64,000 nt of DNA from Pachyseris speciosa (lineage: Eukaryota; Cnidaria; Anthozoa; Scleractinia; Pachyseridae), in contig JAEMWC010000247.1 in NCBI GenBank assembly GCA_016490735.1, positions 810,001-874,000 on the forward strand, read 5' to 3'. Below the pieces are notes generated by a model. The model had not been told where the DNA came from. It was given only the letters and a program-made list of their open reading frames with translations, and did no database searches. How positions within the stretch are numbered: the stretch's first letter is position 1; each line of letters starts with the position of its first letter. This document shows, piece by piece, positions 56,390 to 64,000 of the stretch. Position numbers and translations under genes: made by a program.

Positions 56390-57830
56390 CAGTTCTTAAC
56401 ACTGTAGAAACACAGACGTCGAAAAACATGCACAGTCAACCAAGCGGATGAAAAACACTCGTTCGCTTGCAAGCAAAACAACAACAACAAAAAAAACCGA
56501 CAAAAATACAAGTTTCATTCCTGAACAAAAGTAACAACGATTAAACCAAATGCTAAGCTTCAATTTATTTAATTTACCTGTGTTGTCGAGCTTTCTACCG
56601 CTTGAAAATACGCATCGATCCACTATAGTAAAACCACGCATCTTCAAAAATAGCAAACGGTTTGTCCAAAGAAAGAACTTCTTCCACCAAGTTTGAGCTA
56701 CTCGCTCCTCCAATCAATGCCGGTGAATTGTTAAGTGAACTTTCCTTGTGAGCGGCAAGATTCCGCCTAAAAGTGAACAAGCCCTTGAAGCGTTAAATCA
56801 CTTTGTTTTTTAACCACACAATCCGGGCGCCATACATGTGGATCCAAAATTTAAGAATTTCCTGAGAAAAACCTTTTGCTCTTCCATTTTATTATTTTTT
56901 TAATTACAATTCATGTGAGAAATAAATAAATAAAGGAGCCATTGGAGTTGTACAAAGGAGCCAGAGACCCCACACAAGGCGCAACACCATAAATGCTATT
57001 TACATGAAAAAACTAAAGCAATATAAACATCATATTCTACATACAATTAAAAATGCAAAACAATCAAGCGCAATGTGACAAATCGACTAGACCTGGCAGT
57101 TCCATCGACAGACTAAAACTTACCAGGCCGGCCCAGAAACCCTACAACACCACGCCTAAATGACTGTACATTGTGACTAAGGCGAACCTCGTACGGTAGA
57201 CGGTTCCAGCTATCCACAAGTCTGCTAAAATATGAGTTTTAAAACCGGTAGCTTTAGCAAAGTTTTTCCTTAATTTCAAACAGTCAAAACTCCGAAAGGT
57301 ATAAAGATCGTCAAAACAATAAAAATTTAGGAAAATACTAAAATCTACATTAAAATAACCATTCAAAACTTTATACAAAAAAATTACATCAGCTATAAAG
57401 CGTCTTTGCTCAAGAGACACGAGTTTAAGTTCCTTTAAAAGAGATTCGTAATTACTATCAGATTTTAAATTAACTTTGTGGCTTTCCTCTGCACACGTTC
57501 AATTAAATCAATGTTTCTCTTGGTGCGAGGTGACCAAACAATCGAGATTTTATTAGTTGAAAATTGACCTTTCGGAGTATCATTTAAGTAGTTCTTGATT
57601 TTTATGCCTTTTACGCGAATTAAAAGACCGAACTTCGAAGAAGATGAAGTTGTTGTGCTCAAAATGAAGAAAAAAACTGAATGTGAAATCCAAAGACGCA
57701 GAAAGGGCGCGAAAAATTAAGCCTCGTTTGGGCTTGTGTGTCTCGTTTTGTTTAAGTTAACCTGTCTTGAGCCTGTGATCCAATCGAAAACCAGTACTTG
57801 GTCAACGGTAAACTTAAAAAAAAAAAAAAA
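56390..57830 (-). pseudogene. Paralogous exon-bearing segment, copy 1
   Basis: A minus-strand frame near 56,600-56,780 contains RNLAAHKESSLNNSPALIGG and VEEVLSLDKPFAIFEDAWFY, closely matching the second copy at 63,400-63,580. The left flank (AAGTTTCATTCCTGAACAAA, 56,508) and right flank (about 57,590-57,830) also match copy 2. A LINE tail interrupts this copy. The repeated phrase SSPxLIGGxSSSN...LDKPFAIF suggests a real exon, family unknown. Confidence 0.45.
56888..57556 (-). mobile_element. 3' end of a LINE (reverse-transcriptase C-terminus and tail)
   Basis: The minus strand reads VWSPRTKRNIDLIERVQRKA and SLEQRRFIADVIFLYKVLNG, followed by RLPYEV-like remnants, the typical C-terminal region of CR1/L2/Jockey-type reverse transcriptases. 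A 3' untranslated tail ends in A-rich sequence near 56,890. Ends are set by comparison with the unoccupied paralogous site at about 63,668-63,690. Confidence 0.7.
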
Positions 57831-57994
57831 CAGCTGACCTCGATTAGGTTTTAACTTGAGTCCGCTATATGGTCACGTAATACTGATCAGCAGATTTCTT
57901 GTTTTGACAAGTTTCAATTGGCCATAACATGGATGATCACTATCAAAGATGTGCGCTGTAAACTAGCTTGTCAGCTGGAGATTATTAATTATTA

Positions 57995-58026
<32 letters not shown>

Positions 58027-60300
58027 TTAGCCAAGCCTAAAAGTGGAGCACCAAAAGCTTTTCGACTGGCATTTACATATAGTCTGCTTGTCATATCACC
58101 CATCTGACCTAACTCAAGCTGTAGACCCAATTTCTAAAAAAAATAGTATGGAAAGGTGATCTGAGCCAGTGGCACAGTGGATCTGCCCCCCCCGCAAATT
58201 TGCACCCTCCAGTCCAGATCTGCTTGTGGTTCAGATTTGGACCCCCTAGTCCAGAACTGCTAGCAGATATGAAGTCCCTTTTATGGATTTGGACCCCCAC
58301 CCCTCCTAAAAACAAGCGTTCCATTGAGTAAGGTAATAGAAATTTCTTAGTTACAAATTGAGTTTGGAGATGTTAAAAAGGCAAAATAAAAAAATCTAGG
58401 TAGGTTTTTTTAAAAATAATCTTTAATACTTTGTGTAAAAAAGAACCTGCAATGCTAGTTTGCATCTATAAATTTTTAAAACAAAACATTTCTTAACATG
58501 TTAGAGCAATACCTAAGGACAAGTCTGTTAACCTGTTGAACTATAGGCTACTTAGTTATGGTTTAGAGCCACTAGAAATTGGTGGAGAAGCCTGGTGATT
58601 GCTCCTTTGAATCAGTATGACATCAGATATATAGTGATTCAGATCATCACTTCATAATGAACGCAATTTCAATTATCCACAGCCTCCCATGAGACAGTCG
58701 GAAATCAGAAATTGTGTATCCTCTGGATATATGTATGCCTCAAAAAAATTATGAAAGAAAGATACATGGAAATCAATAAAAATATTTAGATTATATGAAT
58801 TAAGACCAAGATAGTTCTTTTGATCAGTTACATCTTGACCTTACTATCACAAAACAACTGCTTGCTAACATTAAGCTCATCAATCAATGCACCTACAGTG
58901 TTTTCAAAAAGAAATCCAGCTGCTCTTAGAACTGGCCAGCCAAATGCAAGACTAAGCAACTTGTTCATTTATATTGGGCATTTGGTTGATACCACTAACA
59001 ATGTAGTATGAGGATTTAAGGTAATGATTCATCAAAGCAAACATCAGAAATCCCATTAAACATTAATGCCAAATATCACTGGAGGCTCAAGGTTTCTGAA
59101 AACGTCATTTTGACGTAGCTATTTTTTTCCGTGAAACGACAACAATGGCCCAAGTAGGGTTTGCTTGCGATTTCTGCTTAATTTACAGCCATTTTTCATC
59201 TTTAGCGGCTGCCTGATGAGCATCATTAAGCGGGACGGTAGCTAAGAGTCCACTTTCTCAAAGAATCGAGCAAGGTGATGTACTTTGTTATTGAATTTGG
59301 ATTGTTACTCGACGAACTGGAAATTTGGCCGGTCGAACACTTAGTACCTTTGGAACTCGACTATTGATGAATTTCTCGACCTACTGCCACATATTTTGGA
59401 ATTTCTGAGTACCGAAGATGACCATAAGCAGAAGTTTTTGGCAGTAGGTCGGAGTGGCTGTAGACTTAGTTTATATGTGAAAGAATTGGGAGAAGGAACG
59501 GGTGCTGTCAAAAATTGTCGTCATTTCCCAGCATGCAATGTGGTCTAGATATTGAAAATGGCGGAAAGGCCCGAATGCACTGGAACAAAAGGCTGTATCT
59601 ACGCTCGGGAGAAGAATATCAACAAAAAAAGTCATTTCTAAGCTAGAAAAAGGACTGAATTTCGTTATGATGGTTGAAGTTTGGTTTTTCGGCGATGATT
59701 TTCTTAAAAAACATGAAGGCAAAAAGAGGCATTTTTGTCGTTTCTCTTTGACGTTAAAAACGGTCAGTTTCGTTCTTGTCCAAACTCAAAAGGCCATATT
59801 TGGTAAAAATCGCTACGTTTCTTGCATTTATTGGATATCCAAATTTAAAGGGCATTCCATTTCGTGCTCACAACTAACAGTTAAGGCAATATTCGTGCGA
59901 TTGAGAAAGTTGCAATGTTTTGAAGCATGGGAGTTTTTTACGGCCGGTTTTGGCCGGCACGGGTGCCAATGGGTAAATAATACTTTGACATGCAAATACA
60001 ACTAAGTTGATACAAAACACAAAAAAAAGTGCAAGACTGGAGAATAATTGGGAGAAACTAAATTCCCATACAAAGTATATTATCTAATATTACACATTCC
60101 AAAGCTAAACTAATCAAATTAAATCGAAAGTTGACACTAAAATTGAAATGCAATCCAATGCTTAATTAATTAAATTACATACTTGTCACTCACAAGCTAC
60201 ATCTGATTTAAAACAATGTCATAGATAGGACTTAAAACTGCTTAAAGAAGTAGCATGCATGATGTTCGATGGAACACCATTCCAGTATGTTATGTAGCGA
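57831..60300. other. Stretch with no recognised gene
   Basis: Contains a (TA)n tract at about 58,002-58,025 and a CCAGTCCAGATCTGC / CTAGTCCAGAACTGC near-repeat (58,210-58,265). The 112-codon plus-strand frame at 59,667-60,005 shows no domain and no splice context. Confidence 0.35.
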
Positions 60301-60321
60301 TTAAAAAAAGAAAAACTGAAG

Positions 60322-60360
<39 letters not shown>

Positions 60361-60428
60361 GTTAAAAAGACCGAAAATGGACAACTTTTGGTTCAAAAAA
60401 AGATAAAAATTTAAAAATTTATGATTAA

Positions 60429-61560
60429 AAACCGTTTCGGTCTCTCGACCTTCGTCAGTTACAAACAGAATGTTAAAAACCTACAACTTAAATATGATTT
60501 TACAACAATGGTTACAAATTACATACGGGTTACGTAACTCAGACAATGAAACGAAAAACAATAGGTGTACAAAAAGTACACTATTATTGTTGTTATTCCG
60601 CATCCTGTTAATTTACCGTAGTCGTTTCATACTTTTTGTACACCTATTGTTTTTCGTTTCATTGTCTGAGTTACGTAACCCGTATGTAATTTGTAACCAT
60701 TGTTGTAAAATCATATTTAAAGTGCCTATGAAATGAAAAATAATTGCTGCTTATTTGAAAGGCTTTTCAAAATAAAGAAGAATGGCGTTTTCCTTTTTGG
60801 AATATCTTTTTTCGTTCTAGAGATATTAACGTTTTTGTATTATGCAAATTAGGAAAGTGATGACGTCATAAATTGTGCAACTAAAATGGCAAAATACTGA
60901 ATCAATGATATCTCTAGAAATATTGGAGCAGTGTTCTTCAAACTTGGCACCAGAAATGTACACCACAAAAGAAACAAAATGACACCTGTGACGCTGTTGC
61001 CATGACAACAGTTTTGCGGCTGGTCCTGTCTTAATTAGAAATGAAATTCCCAGTTTTTGTCTTAACCAAGTATCATCCACCCCCAGCAATCTAATGAGGA
61101 GAGTTAACACAATATTAGAACCATGTCTGTTTCGAGCAGGATCCAATGTCCCACTTAAAAGGGTTGTAAATGGGGATATTTGGTTTTTGACAGAAAGAGA
61201 CTGGAGCCAAGAGAGTTGCCATGGCAATGGCACCACAGGCGTCATTTTTTTCTTTTGTGATCTGCATTTCTGGTGCCAAGTTTGAAGATCATCGCTCCGA
61301 TATTTCTAGAGATATTCTTGATTCAGTATTTGAACATTTCAGTTGCACAATTTATGACGTCATCACTTTCCTCATTTGCATAATACAAAAACGTTAATAT
61401 CTCTAGAACGAAAAAAGATATTCCAAAAAGGAAAACGCCATTCTTCTTTATTTTGAAAAGCCTTTCAAATAAGCAGCAATTATTTTTCATTTCATAGGCA
61501 CTTTAAGTTGTAGGTTTTTAACATTCTGTTTGTAACTGACGAAGGTCGAGAGACCGAAAC
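60429..61560. repeat. Nested inverted repeats (Penelope-like tail) around a MITE
   Basis: The outer arms (CGGTCTCTCGACCTTCGTCA, 60,435; inverted near 61,540) resemble Penelope-like termini. An inner hairpin lies at 60,486-60,576/60,626-60,716 (GTACACCTATTGTTTTTCGT). An (AT)n tract lies just before at about 60,327-60,355. Confidence 0.65.
60721..61502. mobile_element. piggyBac-type MITE (TTAA target duplication)
   Basis: TTAA at 60,717-60,720 and 61,503-61,506 flanks inverted ends AGTGCCTATGAAATGAAAAA. Inverted arms extend about 250 bp each side. No transposase. TTAA duplication is the hallmark of the piggyBac superfamily. Confidence 0.75.
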
Positions 61561-61867
61561 GTTTTTTAATCATAAATTTTTAAATTTTTATAAATTTTTA
61601 TCTTTTTTTGAACCAAACTACTTCTTTGCGTCCAAAACGAGTACATATGATTGTTATTTATATCCATTCGAGAGAAAAATACAAGTTTCATTCCTGAACA
61701 AAAGTAACAACGATTAAACCAAATGTTAAGCTTCTATTTATTTAATTTACCGCACTGTCCTGTGTTGTAGAGGCACAGGTTTCCCAAGCTCAACAAAGGT
61801 GACGCGTAAAGACTGACTGTAATAAAACGTTTTGTACGGGAAACAAACAGAAAATACCACACTTTAT

Positions 61868-61974
61868 GGGTCACAAAACTATCCCGGTAGGGACGTAGGC
61901 GGGCAGCTTTTTCAAATTGATTTGTCTGTCGAAAACTGCCCGCCTACGTCCCTGCCGGTAACGTTTTGTAACCC
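61868..61974. mobile_element. Foldback MITE of about 107 bp
   Basis: GGGTCACAAAACTATCCCGG is inverted at the right end (GGTAACGTTTTGTAACCC), with a shared GGGACGTAGGCGGGCAG arm. Confidence 0.75.
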
Positions 61975-62196
61975 AGCATGCAATTGGAAAGTGTGTCCAT
62001 GGCGGTGTGTCCCACTTTATCGGGCGACCTAGCTCGGCAAAAAACATTTCTAGCAAGAGCTGTGGTGGTAGTTTTGGCTTGAGATTGGGCTGATAGGAAG
62101 CGTTTACATCTCTTTTCTGATCGTTTAGGGCAAAAGGGCAAGCGGGTATATTTTAAATGTTTGTTTTCTTCGCTCCGAGCGGCTCACAATCTGGAA

Positions 62197-63138
62197 GCGG
62201 TGTCGACAAAACCGGATCGGATCGGATCACGGATCGGATCACGGATGGGTAAAAAGTAATAAACAAAAAAGTATATTACAATGAACATTGGAGAAATGCT
62301 GACATACTGTGGCATATTGCGTGACATATTGGAGCTTAGGCCCTACTGAAAGTGATTTCCCGCCATGGAAAGTGATTTCCCGAAATGTGGTCTCCTTCAC
62401 GGCTGTAGCCATGGACGAAAGCAAGCGGACGGGACGCATTATTTTATCATTCAGTTATAATTTCTTTTTTTAATATCATCTCACGTGTTTATTTACTTTT
62501 TCTATATTTGATATTATTTTAGCAAGGGCAAGAGAAGAGACGAAAAACGAGGTGGGGAGTAACGTTTTTTAGGTGTAGTGTTCGCGAGCGATTTATTTAG
62601 TTAAATCCATGTTGGCTTCTTCTATGAACTCGCTCAGCTCCTCTTAACCTAAATCGCAATTATTACACGCCAGTCGACTTAAATTCCACGAGTATATGGA
62701 ACTCAGTGATGAACAGTTAGAGATCGCACAATAATTTTGGCCGTCTAGTTGTAAAATCATCACGTATTTTTCGTATTGTAATATTATAATAATCTTTACA
62801 AACCCCTTGGCTCTTTTAATAATTATATTAATTTATTAATTATATAACTGAATGATAAAATAATGCGTCCCTTCCGCTTGCTTTCGTCCATGGCGACAGC
62901 CGTGAAGGAGACTACATTTCGGGAAATCACTTTCAGTAGGGCCTGAGCTTCAATATGTCACGCAAAATGTCACAGTATGTCAGCATTTCTCCAATGTTCA
63001 TTGTAATATACTTTTTGTTTATTACTTTTTTCCCATCTGTTATCCGATCCCGTGATCCGATCCGATCCGATCCGTGATCCGATCCGATCCGATCCGATCC
63101 GATCCGATCCGATCCGATCCTGGTTTTGTCGACGCCGG
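62197..63138. mobile_element. Foldback element with GATCCG-repeat ends
   Basis: Inverted arms are about 62,197-62,460 and 62,845-63,138. Ends are CGGTGTCGACAAAACC and, inverted, CCGGCGTCGACAAAACC, followed by tandem GGATCGGATC units. Flanks TCTGGAAG (62,189-62,196) and TCTGCAAG (63,139-63,146) look like an 8-bp target duplication with one change. Confidence 0.75.
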
Positions 63139-64000
63139 TCTGCAAGTAATGTACTGCTTTGCATTTTTATTATCATTAGGAAACCTAAACGGCAAAAATC
63201 CGGCTAAAATTGCTAAAAATCAGCCTGAAAAACCGCTAGATAATAAAGAGTACAACAGTTTATTGCGGTAAGTTGATTTTATTAAGAAAGTGTGGTATTT
63301 TCTGTTTGTTTCCCGTACAAAACTTTTTATTACAGTCAGTAACACAACATCTTCACGCTTCACCTTTGCTGAGCTTGGGAAGCCTGTGGTAGAGGTTTCT
63401 ACCACTTGAAAATACGTAAGCTTCAGTAAAGTAAAAACAAGCATCCGCAAAAATAGCAAACGGTTTGTCCAAACAAAGAGCTTCTTCCATAGCGTTTGAG
63501 CTACTCGTTCCTCCTATTAATACCGGTGAACTGTTAAGTGACCTTTCTTGGTGAGATGCAAGATGCCGCGTTAAAGTGAAAGCCCTTGAAGCGTTGAATA
63601 TTATACTGTTTTCAACCGTACAATCGATCCAAGTTTGAAACTTTTCTTGAGAAAAATATTTCGCTCTTCCATTCATCACTTGAAAATTCACCTTCCGGAG
63701 TCGATCTTTTGACAAATTCTTGATTTTTATGCTTTTTACGCGAATTTTAAGACAAACTTCGATCTAAGAAGATGAAGTTGGTGTGCTCAAAATGAAGAAA
63801 CCAACTGAATGTGAAATTACGAGCCGCAGAAAGCGCGCGAAAAATTAAGCTTCAATTTGGTTTGGGTGTTCCACACCTGGCTTGAGTCTGCGATCCAATC
63901 GAAAGCAAGTACCTGGTCAGCGGTCAACTTAAAAAAAACGCCATCGTGACACTTGGATTCCTTGCTATCCGGGCTACGTGGTGTGGCAACGCGTGGATCG

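Larger units (their letters stand above)
61680..63960 (-). pseudogene. Paralogous exon-bearing segment, copy 2
   Basis: The minus-strand frame 63,353-63,640 includes RHLASHQERSLNSSPVLIGG and AMEEALCLDKPFAIFADACF, matching copy 1. An inverted repeat of about 95 bp (GGGAAACAAACAGAAAATAC at 61,838; its complement at about 63,295) and two foldback elements separate the 61.7-kb flank from the exon. It retains the unoccupied LINE site. Confidence 0.45.

Noticed and set aside
59667..60005. 112-codon plus-strand frame
   Set aside because: No recognisable domain, no splice partners, compositional bias like the surrounding non-coding DNA.

Overview
This is eukaryotic DNA from an animal. Introns with GT/AG borders, telomere-type TTAGGG repeats, tRNA-derived SINEs, Penelope-like, BEL/Pao, LINE and Polinton remnants, and CARD (caspase-recruitment) exons point to an anthozoan cnidarian, most likely a stony coral. 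That host assignment is an inference from the style of repeats and genes; no marker gene is present. True coding sequence is sparse and most of the window is mobile DNA.

Region 1 (1-15.9 kb): four head-to-tail copies (A 1-6991, B 6992-9930, C 9931-13844, D 13845-15919) of a minus-strand exon array. It encodes charged coiled-coil cassettes of 84 and 189 nt, which are whole numbers of heptads (21 nt) and phase 1 at both ends. The 84-nt cassette is present once in A and B, twice in C and three times in D.

Region 2 (15,920-29,888): the main find, a ~14-kb DNA element with imperfect inverted terminal repeats (~30/39 positions identical, counted by eye) inserted in an intron of the CARD/coiled-coil gene. 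The empty-site sequence survives intact in copy A at about 2130-2150, so both ends are fixed to within a few bases. Near each end lies an array of about 15 copies of the same 19-bp palindrome (GCCGCAGAA-W-TTCTGCGGC). Between the arrays are two divergent genes: a minus-strand gene with a methyltransferase-like motif (17,629-20,151, further candidate exons to 22,344) and a plus-strand gene of unknown function (24,774-28,156) that carries two frameshifts and one stop. No known transposase is recognisable. Several smaller elements are nested inside.

Region 3 (29.9-39 kb): CARD exon of gene 2 (30,388-30,708), then a decayed Polinton/Maverick (integrase, family-B DNA polymerase end, other ORFs), a LINE reverse-transcriptase fragment, a Penelope-like GIY-YIG end, and a BEL/Pao gag-protease remnant.

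Region 4 (39-47 kb): a 250-bp tandem array containing a tRNA-like sequence, a second Penelope-like fragment, and CARD gene 1 (43,304-46,874) with a two-exon CARD plus coiled-coil structure in consistent phase. RecQ-type helicase fragments lie in its intron.

Region 5 (47-64 kb): foldback elements, a RecQ-like helicase pseudogene (53.4-54.5 kb) with a separate 5' exon, a 208-bp terminal-inverted-repeat element filled with TTAGGG repeats (55,717-55,924), two diverged copies of one exon-bearing segment (about 56.4-57.8 and 61.7-63.9 kb), a LINE tail, and a TTAA-flanked MITE.

How it fits together: gene 1 and gene 2 are paralogous CARD adaptors whose CARD exon ends in phase 1 and can be joined to any of the coiled-coil cassettes. 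Gene 2's intron was about 0.77 kb before the 14-kb element entered it and is now about 14.7 kb.
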